Shown: positions 1 through 11,030 of the stretch, piece after piece
How positions within the stretch are numbered: the first letter of the stretch is position 1
Layout of the letters: the number at the start of each line of letters is the position of its first letter
Origin: Hippopus hippopus
Lineage: Eukaryota; Mollusca; Bivalvia; Cardiida; Cardiidae
NCBI GenBank assembly: GCA_946811185.2
Contig: OX328101.1
Span: 21,684,122 to 21,748,121, forward strand
Reading direction: 5' to 3'
DNA: 64,000 nt
Notes under the pieces: model-generated
What the model was told of the DNA's origin: nothing
Database searches by the model: none
Seen by the model: only the letters and a program-made list of their open reading frames with translations
Translations under genes and position numbers: made by a program

Positions 1-143
1 TTCTCACGGCCCCACATTCGGCCCCTTTTGTTACAGTTGTTATCGCGGGGTCCCTTTGCAAGACCAATAATAGATTTAATCGTTCCTAGTTACAGATGGG
101 AAGTTTACCCGCATTCTATAATACAACGCTTTTATCAAGACAA

Positions 144-635
144 TTTAACCACACAATGGCGAGTTGTGACGACCCTTGGAAAGGACACCTTTGAAAACAT
201 GGCAGAGAAAGGACAAGCCCGACCGGGTAGCTCTGTGGTTAGCGTATCTGACTCGTGACCTGGAGGTTGCGGATTCAATACCCGGTTGCGGCTAACTTTA
301 TTTCCGGCGATATTTCGCCTCTCGCCTCTGATGCATGTGAGAAAAAAAGTCAGTGGCTTTGGAAAGAAAGTTGTGTCAGTTCTGGTATGAGAAAGCCAGG
401 AAACACATGTGTGCGTCTCTGACCGCCATGATATGACCTAAGCTGTTGAAATGGCGTTAAACTCCTATACAAACAAAGAGAAAGGACAAAATGCTGGTAA
501 CCAACAGTTTATCCATTTCCCACAATGTTTTTACCTTTAAAAGTCAAATTTGATCCAGTGATCTGAATTGAATTTGTCGTCTGCCAATGCTTTCGATTTG
601 TAGCAGTCTAAAATTTTGTCGTCTGGTAAAGATTT
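144..635 (+). repeat. Family A palindromic MITE, split by a SINE
   Basis: Family definition: ~225 bp, outer ends TTAACYCTTTACCA, two unrelated arms, and a central ~65-bp hairpin whose half reads GAAAACATTGTGGGAAAAGG then AGAAAATGCTGG, with GGTAACC or GGTTACC at the axis. In this copy the left arm runs 144-216; the hairpin continues at 490 after a SINE inserted with a 13-bp duplication. Confidence 0.85.
217..476 (+). mobile_element. tRNA-derived SINE S1 (full length, with TSD)
   Basis: tRNA-like head (GTAGCTCTGTGGTTAGCGTA ... GGTTGCGGATTCAATACCC), then a body ending GGCGTTAAACTCC. Flanked by the 13-bp duplication AGAGAAAGGACAA (204-216 and 477-489). Same family at 17235-17480 and, inverted, 34345-34570. 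Confidence 0.85.
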
Positions 636-789
636 ATATGAAGAAGACATTATTCTAATGAGCAATCGCTCCACTTTCACATCCATTAATTTAAACATAC
701 TTTTGATAAAATGCGCAATAAAATTACATCCATATTTTGGACGTTTAATTCTAAACATAGAATAAGAAGGATACGGAATCTTTGCAAAA

Positions 790-1005
790 ACTATGTTGTA
801 ACTGCGGCCCTGGGGAAATTGCCTTTGCAAAACATTGTTAGAAAAGGAGAAAATGCTGGTTTACCAGCATTTTCTCCTTTTCCAACAATGTTTTCTACCA
901 TTCCAAAGAAAAATTTTTATCACTTGAATTACATTTGATTTGTCGTCTGCAAACGCTTTGAGTTTTGGAAGAAGTCTAAAATTTTATCGTCTGATAAAGA
1001 GTTAA
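790..1005 (+). repeat. Family A copy
   Basis: Hairpin centred near 862, right arm GTCGTCTGCAAACGC... and terminal TTAA at 1002-1005; left end eroded. Confidence 0.8.
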
Positions 1006-1539
1006 AGGGTAATAACTCGATAACAAAATTCCGTCACATATGTCGCTGTCGCACGTATGGGCGAAGTGTAAAAACGGACGCAGTCTTTTGTTTGCCCAGG
1101 GCGAGTAAACCCGTCTCGAACCAGCTGCCGTTTATTTCAAACGAACATCTGTCGCTTGGGTGGGTTTTATACACGAGCTTTTTATAGATCCGAGTCCAAT
1201 ATTTTGTATCCTTTCGTATATGTGACACTGGTCTAGAATATCGAGATAAACAATAAATAGAGAAGTGAGATTATTTCGAAAATCGATGCAGTTCACAGAT
1301 ACTGCAGTATACAAAGAGCACGTTTTAAATACGAGAGCTGGCAAAACCGAAACTGTGTGGAAAAAGTCTTAGGCGTTTGTGTCCGAAATTTCAAAACGCT
1401 TTATATTCGACGAAGATTTTGGAGAATCAACTTTGGATATCTACAAAAAATTTTTCGATATGACTCAATAAGGATGTAGTAATGTCAACTCGCAGTTGAA
1501 AGGGTAAGCGAATTATTTATCAGTTATTTTCTTGCTCAT
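1006..1539. other. No gene or repeat recognised
   Basis: About 530 bp of unique-looking sequence with no supported ORF or hairpin. Confidence 0.5.
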
Positions 1540-1715
1540 AGCTTTTCTTTTACATGGTCTGTGTGGGAAAGCAGCCACTGCTTGTGAATGGGTAAAAAAA
1601 CTGCATAAGCACGAGTTAAAGAAACCACAGGAATGAATGGATCGGTGCACAGGTTGACGTAACATAATTTTCAAAATACAAATAATGTTGAAAACAGCAT
1701 ATAACACTAAACCAA
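1540..1715 (+). repeat. SINE S2, 5'-truncated
   Basis: Matches the S2 body: GTGGGAAAGCAGCCACTG ... AATGTTGAAAACAGC ... AACACTAA. The tRNA-like head is missing. Confidence 0.65.
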
Positions 1716-1724
1716 TAAATCTCT

Positions 1725-1945
1725 TTTTGCTTTGAATCTGCTAAATAAATTGATTAAAAATGCCAAGCTAAAATTAAAACCCAAAATGTTACGATTTAAA
1801 ATTTCTTATTCTCAGGACGAAAAAAAAAAATTCTGAATCGGACAGTGTAGATCTAAGATCAGACTGCACGTTCTGTGCAGTCTGATCTTAATCTTACACT
1901 GTCCGCAAAAGTGCTCTAAGTCGCACTGAGCAGCCTAATGGTTAA
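1725..1945 (+). repeat. Family C palindromic MITE
   Basis: Family C: TTAA-bounded, ~215 bp, with a ~70-bp palindrome GGACAGTGTAGATCTAAGAT...CAGACTGCAC. Here the palindrome spans 1838-1909 and the right end TTAA is at 1942-1945. Confidence 0.8.
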
Positions 1946-2013
1946 AAATAAAGGTTTAAATGCATCAGAAAACATTGAAGTAGTCTTGTAATAGATGGTA
2001 TTCATAATTACGC

Positions 2014-2232
2014 CATTGGCAGACGACAAAACTCAGACTTGTCCATTTTGAAAACATTTCCAGACGACAAATTAAATATAGGACACGTGACAGAATTTCT
2101 CTTCGAAAGAATAGAAATATTGTTTGAAAACGAGAAAATGCTGGTGACCAGCATTTTCTCCTTTTCAAACCATGCTTTCTAAAGCCTTTTCTTTAGGATC
2201 CTTGTAACTCGGGATTGTTTGATAAAGGGTCA
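2014..2232 (-). repeat. Family A copy, inverted
   Basis: Right-type arm leads; hairpin around GCTGGTGACCAGC at about 2139-2151; ends GATAAAGGGT. Confidence 0.8.
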
Positions 2233-2464
2233 ACTGATTAGAACCTACGTCTTGAAAAAAAAAAAAAGAGTTCAACAGGGGACTTTAAAAAGGTCCCTCC
2301 GAAATATGATAATCAGCATGGATTAAAGTTTAGTACACGAGTACGTATGAAAACACGTTGGTGAAAAGAGAAATTACTCGTCACAAGCGATTTCTCTATT
2401 TGCCACAATGTTTCAGTTCTATAATGCTGCAAGATTAAAAAAAAGCTCTGTCGGAAGTTAAACT

Positions 2465-2655
2465 CTCATTTAAATAATGCTTGAAACTTCAGTAAGAATA
2501 AAAAGTCGAAAATGGGGTTTTAAATAATCCGAATAACACAAGTACCAGAGACAGTAAATCCAAGATCATATTGCACGGAACACGCATTCTGATCTTCGAT
2601 CTATATTTTCCGTAAAAATCACATAAAATTGTCTTCAGTAAGGTTAAACATCCCT
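2465..2655 (+). repeat. Family C copy, diverged
   Basis: Palindrome relic AAATCCAAGATCATATTGC ... CTGATCTTCGATCTATATT at 2548-2620. Confidence 0.6.
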
Positions 2656-2876
2656 CGCATTAAATGACGATTAAGCACGCTTGAGCAACCGAACGGCTGT
2701 AAACTTTAAATCTCATTCAAGGGCACGCTTGCCCTTTTATGTACTACATGTACATTTATTCCGTCTGGTCCCTTTGCGTCATACCTCTCAAAATCGCGTT
2801 TTTTTATTTTTAATGAGATGATTTGACAAACATGTCCCTACGATTTTGAAATTTCCGTTCCCTGCTTGAATGATAT

Positions 2877-3126
2877 GAACCATGCTCTGACGAAAGGGGG
2901 CTTAATGCATCTCCGTGATCCATGATACCAAGCAAGCCATCACGTACTTAAATATGGATCCATAATATCAACCTTTTAAATAACCAACTAAATCATAAAA
3001 GACTGGTCCTTGGGCATACAGAAAATTGACCAATAGCGAAAAGTTTCGGCCCAGGTCAGCCTGCGCGGACTGCGCAGGCTGACTTGGGTCGATACTTTTC
3101 GCAGATGCAGTAAGCCCCCTTGAGCA
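2877..3126 (-). repeat. Family B MITE
   Basis: Family B: ends GAGCCATGCTCTGTGAAAAG, ~250-270 bp, with an off-centre hairpin AGGTCAGCCTGCGCGG / CTGCGCAGGCTGACCT. Here the hairpin is at 3054-3088; the right end has lost its last ~12 bp. ATAT precedes the left end. Confidence 0.82.
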
Positions 3127-3294
3127 TTATATATTTAGAAGACAAATTTAAGATTTAAGAACTGAATTTTACAATATGAAAAAAATGATTGAATCGTGTT
3201 TTACGCCGGTTTCAATACAATTTCAATTATATCACGGCGAAAGCTCACCAAGTTATGTATGTCTTGAGGTTGACTAGATCTACACTAGGGCTGT

Positions 3295-3410
3295 AAAATG
3301 TCTTACCGAAGGACACTCTCTCGAAAAATCAAGTGGTTCAAAGGAGGACTGAACCCGGAGCCTCCAGATTAACTTCCTACACCGTACCACAGAGCCGCGC
3401 AGGACTCACT
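3295..3410 (-). repeat. tRNA-derived SINE fragment
   Basis: The reverse complement reads GGCTCTGTGGTACGGTG ... GGTTCAGTCC, like tRNA A and B boxes; no intact cloverleaf. Confidence 0.5.
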
Positions 3411-3452
3411 ATTGAATGAGTTACATGTATATCTCAAGTGATCACATATGTA

Positions 3453-3724
3453 TTAACTCTTTCACTACTGAATAAATAAAATACATTTTCTCAAAAGCTA
3501 AAAATACATTTCTTCTGCAAGATCAAGAGACAGTTTGGTCATAATCTAGAATAGGAATAGAGCAGTGGACAGTGTAGATCAGATATCAGACTGCACGGTC
3601 ATAATCTAGAACTGAGCAGTGGACAGTGCAGATCAGAGATCAGACTACACATTCTGTGCAGTCTGATCTTGATCTACACTTTCCACAAAAGATTCTGGTG
3701 TCGTCTATGGCATGGACAGAGTCA
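3453..3724 (+). repeat. Family C (subfamily C2) with internal partial duplication
   Basis: TTAACTCTTTCACTA start at 3453. The segment GGTCATAATCTAGAA...GCAGTGGACAGTG occurs twice (from ~3537 and ~3597), so half a palindrome precedes the full one (3610-3690). Close relative at 46445-46675. Confidence 0.75.
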
Positions 3725-3741
3725 ATTCTAGTCTATTTGTA

Positions 3742-3970
3742 AGCCCTTGACCACACAGTCCCGTGTTTTAACGGCCTTGATGGTGAAAGCTTTTAAAACA
3801 TCGTGGGGAAAGAAGAAAATACTGGTTACCAGCCTTTTACCTTTTCCCACAATGTTCTTTTCTGTTCTTTTTTTTTTTAAGTACAAATACCACCATTTGA
3901 ACCACCTTTCATTTGTCGTTTGCAAAATTGCTTTCACTTTGGACAAGTCTAAAATCTTGTCTTGTATTTA
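3742..3970 (+). repeat. Family A copy
   Basis: CCCTTGACCACACAGTCCCG left arm; hairpin centred ~3820; right arm with an inserted poly-T near 3868. Confidence 0.8.
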
Positions 3971-4002
3971 TGAGTTTCAAGAAGTTATGATTTTATCATA
4001 AA

Positions 4003-4152
4003 ATACCAGGCGACAAAATTTGAGGCTTGTCCAAACTGAAAGCACTTGCAGACGATAATTTAAGTCTGTCTCAAATTATTAGATTTGTCATTGAAAGGGA
4101 AGAAAACATTATGGGAAAAGGAGACAATATTGGTTACCGGCACTTTCTGTAA
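4003..4152 (-). repeat. Family A half copy
   Basis: CCAGGCGACAAAATTTGAGG arm and one hairpin strand only; truncated after the axis. Confidence 0.7.
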
Positions 4153-4370
4153 GGCAATATGAGGTCATTTAAAAATGCTTCTCTTTACTGTATTTCTAGT
4201 TTAGATCTTCAAGAAATAGTTTCGATAAAGAATTCGTGAAATGAGCTAAGACATAATGCGGAAATGAACCATTAGTGTTCCGTGATTTTTGTACAATTTA
4301 AGTTTGACCTCAGAACATTTGAACTCGGATTACAGGGAATCCTGTCATAATAGTACCCGTCATCCTTTTC

Positions 4371-4373
4371 GCA

Positions 4374-4400
<27 letters not shown>
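4371..4400. repeat. (ATG)n microsatellite
   Basis: About eight uninterrupted ATG/GAT triplets. Confidence 0.85.
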
Positions 4401-4404
<4 letters not shown>

Positions 4405-4434
4405 TTCAATTTATTGTATTAAATGGGGATTATA

Positions 4435-4530
4435 TAATTGAATCCTTTAAAAGCAAAGCTGCAGACTAAGATCAGACTATGCATTAAAGAGGATTGATCT
4501 AGTTCATCATTTTCCTCAAAGCACATTCAT
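4435..4530. repeat. Family C relic
   Basis: Only AGACTAAGATCAGACTATGC and scattered right-arm matches remain. Confidence 0.35.
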
Positions 4531-4631
4531 AGTTTTGTAATGGAGGATAAGTTACATCAGCGCAGAGTAAAAATGTGGGATAAATCACTTATCTATATTT
4601 TCCTTGTTTGATATTTTTGTGTTACTGTTTT

Positions 4632-4845
4632 ATCAGAGGACAAAACTCTGGTGTGCCTAAGCTGACGACAGACGAACACTTAGATCTGGCTCAAATGACG
4701 AGGTCTGCACCTGTAAGAGGAGAAAACATTTTGGAAAAAGAAGAAAATGCTGGTAACCAGCATTTTCTTCTTTTTCCAAAATGTTTTCCAAATCCCGCCT
4801 ATTAAGAGTCGTTATTACACGGAATTGCACGATTGGAAAAGGTTT
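4632..4845 (-). repeat. Family A copy just upstream of the Orange exon
   Basis: Hairpin TTGGAAAAAGAAGAAAATGC and its exact complement; both strands carry the same departures from consensus. Ends about 100 bp before the exon. Confidence 0.85.
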
Positions 4846-4945
4846 ATAAGAACCAATCTGGAAGCTTCCCTCCCCCCCCCCCCTTTATCATTTCAATAAT
4901 CAATATTCTAGTGTGTCTTACCGACTGTATCTATAATATTTACAG

Positions 4946-5531
4946 ATCAATGTCACATATAACGAACCTAGTCATGGATGAAGGAGTAAGTCTAGTTTCC
5001 GGTGGACAACTGTCATCATATCCGGTGGTTTCTTCCCTACCAGCGCCATATTTACCGGAAGTTGGTACATCAGAAAGTTCTCAAACATCTGTCTCATTTG
5101 AATATATCAAAGGCTACTTAGACTGTGCTGCGGAATCCATACGATTTCTCACAGAGGTAGAAGGGTTATCGTTCGATCATCCAATCGTTGTAGGCCTACA
5201 GCAAAACTTTAATTATCACGTACGGATTTTAAAAATGCAGTTGTTACTTCAGCAAGTTATACAGACTGAGCTGGGTGCCAGTGTAGAGGAAGTTGAGAGT
5301 TCTGATTCAGAAGAACCGGGTAACAGTCAAACGGAAGTCGACACTGAAACCAAGCAGTCACACGAAACGAGAGCGGATGACCACCGTGACGACGAAGATC
5401 TTGCCGCAAATATTGCTGAAACAATATACAGTCTTTTGTACTCAAACGATAAAGAAAACGAAGATTCTGACCTCTCGGACGGTGAACTGTCTCAGGATGA
5501 AGGGTTTCATGAAATATTAGAGTTAGAGTAA
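4946..5531 (+). CDS. Orange-domain protein, last exon (Hairy/E(spl)/Hey-like, partial)
   Basis: Open frame of about 195 codons after a splice acceptor (TTTACAG at 4939-4945), ending in TAA at 5529-5531. Counting from the Met at 4950, residues 50-90 match the Orange domain that follows the bHLH in Hairy/E(spl)/Hey repressors: EYIKGYLDCAAESIRFL, then a short loop, then HPIVVGLQQNFNYH. Residues 110-193 are Ser/Glu/Asp-rich with no WRPW or YRPW Groucho tetrapeptide. In the family, the Orange domain helps select partners and aids repression in the nucleus. No bHLH exon is visible in the first 4.9 kb, so it lies outside the window or the protein lacks it. The intron phase would be 2. A family A copy ends about 100 bp before the acceptor. 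Domain call fairly confident; subfamily unknown. Confidence 0.68.
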
Positions 5532-5589
5532 TTCAGTGCAATTTTTTGTGCCATTCTAATCCGTTGGGCTTCATAGGCGAACGCAGTGG

Positions 5590-5672
5590 CTTTTGTGGAC
5601 GGCATAGATCAAGATCAGCTTGCACAGTGTGTGCAATCTGATCTTGGATCTATACCTACCGTTTGTTAATTT
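5590..5672 (+). repeat. Family C palindrome
   Basis: CATAGATCAAGATCAGCTTG with its inverted partner CAATCTGATCTTGGATC. Confidence 0.7.
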
Positions 5673-5693
5673 AACACATTACAACACATTTCC

Positions 5694-5891
5694 GAGTCTA
5701 AACGACCCTGAAAACGAGGGCGTTTGAAAACATCGTGGAAAAGGGAGACAATGCTAGTAACCATCCTTTTCTCATTTTTTTTTTTTCCAAAATGTTTTCT
5801 ATCCTTCCGTGAATAAATCTCTGAGTTTGAGATTCATGTAATTTGTAGTCAGCAAATAAGACAAAAATTTTGTCGTTAGGTAAAGAGTTTA
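5694..5891 (+). repeat. Family A copy in the Orange-gene 3' region
   Basis: Hairpin arms partly decayed (poly-T in the right arm); contains the AATAAA at 5812. Confidence 0.75.
5812..5817 (+). promoter_or_regulatory. Candidate poly(A) signal for the Orange-domain gene
   Basis: First canonical AATAAA after the stop at 5531. It lies inside a family A copy, so the 3' end of this transcript may be transposon-derived. Inference only. Confidence 0.3.
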
Positions 5892-5978
5892 GTCAATGCC
5901 GTACGATAAGAAACTGTCTTGGTTTCAGTGAATTTATATTTTCAATCGTAGGAACAGGTCGAATTTATACTCATATAA

Positions 5979-6245
5979 TAAGGCATCCTCTGACAAAAGG
6001 AGGCTTAATGCATCTGCGTGATCCATGATGCCAAGCAAAACACCACATTATCACAGTTCCATAAAATCCACTTTTTTTTTAAACAACAGGTTTAATCATG
6101 CGATAGACTTGTCCTTGGACATACAGAAAAATTGACCAATAGCGAAAAGTTTCGGCCCAGGTCAGCCTGCGCGGACTGCGCAGGCTGACCTGGGTCGATA
6201 CTTTTTGCAGATGCATTAAGCCCCCTTTTTCACAGAGCATGACTC
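5979..6245 (-). repeat. Family B copy
   Basis: Hairpin at ~6156-6192; right terminus GAGCATGACTC followed by ATAT. Confidence 0.82.
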
Positions 6246-6924
6246 ATATGTATATGGCGCGAAAGCGTCAAGTCACCCTTAAGATGCCAGCATGAAGTTT
6301 GGCTGAATTATTTGACATTCTGAAACGGGATTGGACTGCATAAAATATGCAAGGTGATCTAAATTCTACATTGACTGACATTATATGAGGTTCTCTCACC
6401 AATACAGCCTTGCAATGAATCAAGGAGGAAAAAGGAGATATTTTTCTTTTAGTTTGAAAATGCCCTTTTCATATATTTGGTGCTATTCAATAGAGTAAGG
6501 CTTAGCCATTGTTTTCTAGTAAGTTGTTCGAAAATAAACCTTTGGTGACTTACCAAAGGCCGTCATTTCACTAAGAAATTCTTTACATGCGCGAAAAAAA
6601 AGTATTATTTGATGTAACTGGGGTGTACTTTGTTACATATGATTGAAATTGCAATGTATTCATAATCGTGCCGACTTGTTTCGATACTAAGTACATGATC
6701 CGCAAGAATTACGATCATATACGGATTAAGCCGATAAAAGTTGACGAAAAATGTCGGATTTTGCCGATGAAAGCATAATCGATCACCACTATCGCAAAAC
6801 GAAATACAGAGGTGAGAAAACTTGCTTCGACATTAAACATGGAACAAACATCGTATTGAAGAGACGGCTGTACAGCCTCTTGATTTCATTTGAACGCGCC
6901 GTAATTTAACCTTGTATCACAGAA
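6246..6924. other. No gene or repeat recognised
   Basis: About 680 bp, AT-rich, no open frame of note. Confidence 0.45.
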
Positions 6925-7258
6925 GAAAATTTAGACTTGTCCAAGCAGAAAGCATTTGCAGATATAGTTTAAATGACAAAATTTGTCCCTGAAAGAGTTC
7001 AGAATATTGTGGTAAAAGGAAAGCTGTTTACCCTTTACCAAACAATGTCGAGTTTTAAAGACCCTGATGAAGAAGAATGCTTTTGAAAAAAAATTGTGGA
7101 AAAAGGAGAAAAAGCTGGTAACCAGCATTTTTTCTTTGACCCAAAGTTTTCTACCCTTTCAAAGACAAATTGAATTGTTCGAGTCACATTTAATTTGTCG
7201 TCTGTAAATGCTATGAATTTGGACGAGTCTAAAATTCTATTGTTTGATGGAAAGTTAA
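6925..7258. repeat. Two overlapping family A copies, one inserted in the other
   Basis: An inverted half copy (6925-7028) is cut in its hairpin by a complete forward copy (7027-7258, TTAA at 7255-7258). Confidence 0.75.
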
Positions 7259-7297
7259 AGAACTTTATTTCATTGAAGTGAGCGTCACCCTAGGAAA

Positions 7298-7550
7298 AGG
7301 AGGGGGCTTAATGAATCTCCGTGATGCATTACGCTAACCACGTCATCACAAAATTGTATAATTATGGATCCATGAAATCTATTTTGTCTAACAGTCGACT
7401 GAATCATGATGTAGTATGATCCTGAGACACACAGAAAAGTTAGTCATAGGAAAAAGTTTCGACCCTAGTCAGCCTGCGCGGATTGCGCAGGCTGACTAGG
7501 ATCGATATTTTTTTTGCATACACATTAAACCCCCTTTTCACAGAGCATGA
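7298..7550 (-). repeat. Family B copy
   Basis: Hairpin TAGTCAGCCTGCGCGG / TGCGCAGGCTGACTA (7468-7500): both hairpin strands carry the same TAGTC variant. Confidence 0.78.
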
Positions 7551-7859
7551 ATAAAATATTTTTTGATGAATCTAGACTTTCATAGATATGATCTCTCAAC
7601 TCGTCTCATTTGATTTCATCATGTAGTCTCTTTTGATTCCACGTCTTCATTGCAAAGGATTTTTAAGTCGAAAATCATATTTTCACTAAATTTTATATTT
7701 ATTTGAGTTTATTTTTTTGACAAACTATGCCATATACATGTTTCATACCTTTTTTTTTTTTGTATCGTCAATATTTATTATATTTTGATTTTCTTTTTTA
7801 TTATGTCGTGTGTTTCTCCGTTGTCAAACAATAATATTTAATACAGATATCATCATATC

Positions 7860-7989
7860 AGCATTTAACATGCTGTAGATTACACACAGTTTAGAATTCA
7901 AGATCAATCTCCAGTTTTTCTACACTTTGATCTTGATCTAAACCGACCGCAAAAATCACCTAAATCATGCTCAACATTTTATGGGTTAA
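7860..7989 (+). repeat. Family C copy, diverged
   Basis: AGATCAATCTCC ... TTGATCTTGATCTAAACCG; ends at the TTAA (7986-7989) shared with the next family A copy. Confidence 0.55.
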
Positions 7990-8216
7990 CTCTTTATTAC
8001 ACAATTCCGTGGTTTGACGACTCTGAGAAAGGGTTCCTTTGAAAACATTGTAGGAAAAGGAGAAAATGCTGGCAACCAGCATTTTCTCCTTTTCCCACAC
8101 TGTTTTCTTCCAAAAAAAAAAAAAAAAAAATCATCTTGTGAGCTACATTTAATTTGACATCTGCGAATGCTTTCTATTTGGTTGAATCTAAAATTTTGTT
8201 GTTGGTACAGTGTTAA
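7986..8216 (+). repeat. Family A copy
   Basis: TTAA at 7986-7989 and 8213-8216; hairpin centred ~8074; poly-A tract in the right arm. Confidence 0.88.
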
Positions 8217-8221
8217 CCAAT

Positions 8222-8435
8222 TTTTTTCGACTACTCCAAAATGAAAGCATTTGGAGACGACAAATTGAATACATATATGTCTGAAATAATAAGATTCGTT
8301 ATTGAAAGGACACAGAAAACATTGTGGGATAAGAAGAAAATGCTGGTTACCAGCATTTTCTTCTTATCCCACATTGTTTTCAAAAGCCCTCTTCCTATGG
8401 GTCGTTTAAACAATGGTTGTTTTGTGAAGGGTTAA
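8222..8435 (-). repeat. Family A copy, inverted relative to its neighbour
   Basis: GTGGGATAAGAAGAAAATGC paired with GCATTTTCTTCTTATCCCAC: the T and A substitutions are matched on both strands. TTAA at 8432-8435. Confidence 0.88.
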
Positions 8436-8587
8436 AAAACGCGTCCTTTCATTTTTTTTTACACCATGTATCTTCACTCATGTCTCACGTTGTACCTTTC
8501 CGTGAACAATTTTTTGATGGCATGAATTGATCTGATAGAATACATATAGTGTGATTAACTCACAGCCTCTCGTAGACAACTTATTCG

Positions 8588-8672
8588 GGGTTTTTTTGCA
8601 GACCACTTCTTGAAAATCATTGCGGCAGAAGGTAAAATTCCTCGTTACGAGCAACTTTCATTTTACCACAGT
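8588..8672 (+). repeat. Family A hairpin relic
   Basis: CTCGTTACGAG axis with decayed arms (GGTAAAATTC / ATTTTACC). Confidence 0.45.
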
Positions 8673-8674
8673 AT

Positions 8675-9419
8675 TTTTCACATGCAATCATGTATTAAAA
8701 GCATTTTTTTAGGCCTATGCCTATTTCCACGATTCACAAAAAGAGTCGGCTCAACTTCGTCTGAGGGGAAAAAAAGAGTACGCATGCCAAACTAGTTTAA
8801 ACTTGGACTGCTTCTTTGAGTATCGGCACTCTTAATAAAATCGTCCGACAGGTCCGAAACACTTTTCTGCAAGCTTACTGCACGTTCCTGAAAAAAAAAG
8901 TTGATTTTTCTTTTATGTTATATTTGTTATATCTTGTTTTGAATTAAAAAAAAAAGTGTTGTTGACCAAAGGTTGGAAAAGTTGTTCTATTTTGTATTTT
9001 TTTCATTTTATATTAGGCCTATTAATCAACCTGTGTACTGATGTGTTTTCATGACTGCAAGTTGTCTAAAGGGATTCAAATGATTATCATTCGACAGGTA
9101 CTAGATACGTGCTTATAAAGATTACTTCGTCCTCATCTCAGGTGAGCATGAAATCTCAAAATGACAAAATTAGTTTCATAATTCTCAGAGAGCAATATTT
9201 TAACTTTTCGGATTCCTCTTTCCTACTTATTATTAAATGAAAGTCTTTATTTCTCAATGTCTTTGTTGCAGAAGAACTACTGATATTGAAAGTTTGAGCA
9301 TAAACTGAGTTGAACATGAAACTCAAGATTTATAAGCACTGGCCGATCAGATCTAGTAGTAATGGAGAAGGTACTAGTATTTTAACAACTTACAAAATAA
9401 CCCCGCATTTATACTACGC
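8675..9419. other. No gene or repeat recognised
   Basis: About 745 bp of AT-rich sequence with homopolymer runs; nothing supported. Confidence 0.45.
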
Positions 9420-9592
9420 TGCTGAAGAAAGATTTTGTAACATTGTGGGGAACGGTTATTTTCATTATCTCCATTACCCACAATGTTTTCGACCTTATCA
9501 AAGACAAATATCAATCATATGAACCACAAGCAAGTTGTCGTCTGCCAATGATTTCAGTCTGGATGAGTCTTAAAAAACTTGTCAGGCAAGAG
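9420..9592 (+). repeat. Family A copy, decayed
   Basis: TTTTGTAACATTGTGGGGA ... CCCACAATGTTTTCGACC; the hairpin tip is lost. Confidence 0.65.
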
Positions 9593-9714
9593 TTATACTA
9601 TGACAATTAGAAAGCGAAACTCTGAAAAACCTAGTCTTCTATTAATAGATTATATACATTTTAAAAAATATACACGTATGAACATGTACGCAGTGTACAT
9701 AGTGAACTCTGATT

Positions 9715-10046
9715 TAAAACCTCCATCATGACAATCATGGGTTTTAATCTTTTGAAAACATTGAGGAAAAAGGAGAATATGCTGGTAACCAGCATTTTTG
9801 TCTTTTCCCACAATGTTTTCTACCTTTTGAAAGACAAGTCCCTTTACTGCTTCAAACTTGGACTAGTTATCAATTATCAAAAGGGGAAACCACAAAATAG
9901 GGACAGGTAACTATCAAAGTATTTTTGACACAGTTATGCCTCTTTCGAATTGGACTTTTCACTGAAAATCAAGCCATTTTGGATTTGTCGTCTGCATTTG
10001 TTTGAACTTGGGCAAGTCTAAAATTTTGTCGTCTTGTAAAGAGTTA
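9715..10046 (+). repeat. Family A copy interrupted by ~130 bp
   Basis: Hairpin 9752-9822; the right arm resumes at ~9975 (GGATTTGTCGTCTGC) and ends in TTAA 10043-10046, shared with the next copy. The interrupting 9845-9970 is unidentified. Confidence 0.7.
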
Positions 10047-10275
10047 ACCCTCTGCCAAAGGAAAAAAGTTAACACTTGTCTGTGTTGCGAAGCTCTACAG
10101 AGTGAAAAATTAAAGATGGCTCAAATTACGGGATTGTGTCTGTGAAAGGGCATAAAACATTTGCGTAAAAAGGAGAGAATACTTGTTAACAGTATTTTCT
10201 CCTTTTTCTACAATGTTTTAAAAAGTCTTCTCTGACAGAGTCGGTAAAATTCGGGATTATGTGGTAAAGGGTTAA
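10043..10275 (-). repeat. Family A copy
   Basis: TTAA at both ends (10043, 10272). Hairpin tip AATACTTGTTAACAGTATT, altered on both strands. Confidence 0.82.
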
Positions 10276-10394
10276 CCTACATGTATTACATCTTTTATTG
10301 CACCTGCAGATCTAGATCAAACTACACATGAAAGTATTATTCGATATTTATTCTACACTTTTGGTTAGGTTTTAGATTTTTTTCTTTTTTTTAA

Positions 10395-10623
10395 TTAACC
10401 CTTTCCCAAACGGCAAATTTTGGACCAGACCAAATTGAAAGCATTTTGCAGATGACAAATTAACAGTTGCTAAAAAGATGATTTTTCTATATGATAGGGT
10501 AGAAAACATTGTGGGAAAAGGAGAAAATGCTGGTTACCAGCATTTTCTCCTTTTCCCACCATTTTTTCAAAAGGCTTCTATTCCTGACCCGTAAAAACCA
10601 GGGATTGTTTGGGAAAGGGTTTA
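10395..10623 (-). repeat. Family A copy
   Basis: TTAACCCTTTCCCAAACGGC start; consensus hairpin with GGTTACC axis. Confidence 0.88.
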
Positions 10624-10639
10624 GAGTTAGATTCATTCC

Positions 10640-10800
10640 ACTCTTACCGCTGATCGCTGTTTGAACGATAGTGAAATGGGAAAGCAGCCAGTGGTTTGGG
10701 AAGCATATTTTGCAAAGTACTGGGAAAAGAAACTCCAAGAAAGCATGGATAGTTGAGATATAACTGAAATAATGTTGAAAACAGCGTTAAACATAATACA
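10640..10800 (+). repeat. SINE S2, 5'-truncated
   Basis: ATTCATTCCACTCTTACCGC ... GAAATGGGAAAGCAGCC ... TGTTGAAAACAGCGTTAAAC. Confidence 0.7.
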
Positions 10801-10955
10801 CAAATCGAAGATTCAGTCTTGAAACGGTAATTTATTCAACGTTTCTCACAAGAAAAATGTCTCCGTAATCATTTATCAGGTACATGTATTTTCAAGCTTA
10901 AATGATTTTTTTTTAAAAAAACCTTGCATCTGTCTGTTCGCCAGTTTGCTCCGCC

Positions 10956-11030
10956 CCCCCCCCCCATCAATCCCCTCCGTCCCTCCCTGCTCCCCCTTTC
11001 TCTCTCTCTCTTTCTCTCTTTCTCTCTGAC
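10956..11030. repeat. Low-complexity C-run and CT-rich tract
   Basis: Poly-C followed by CTCTCTCTTTCTCTC. Confidence 0.8.
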
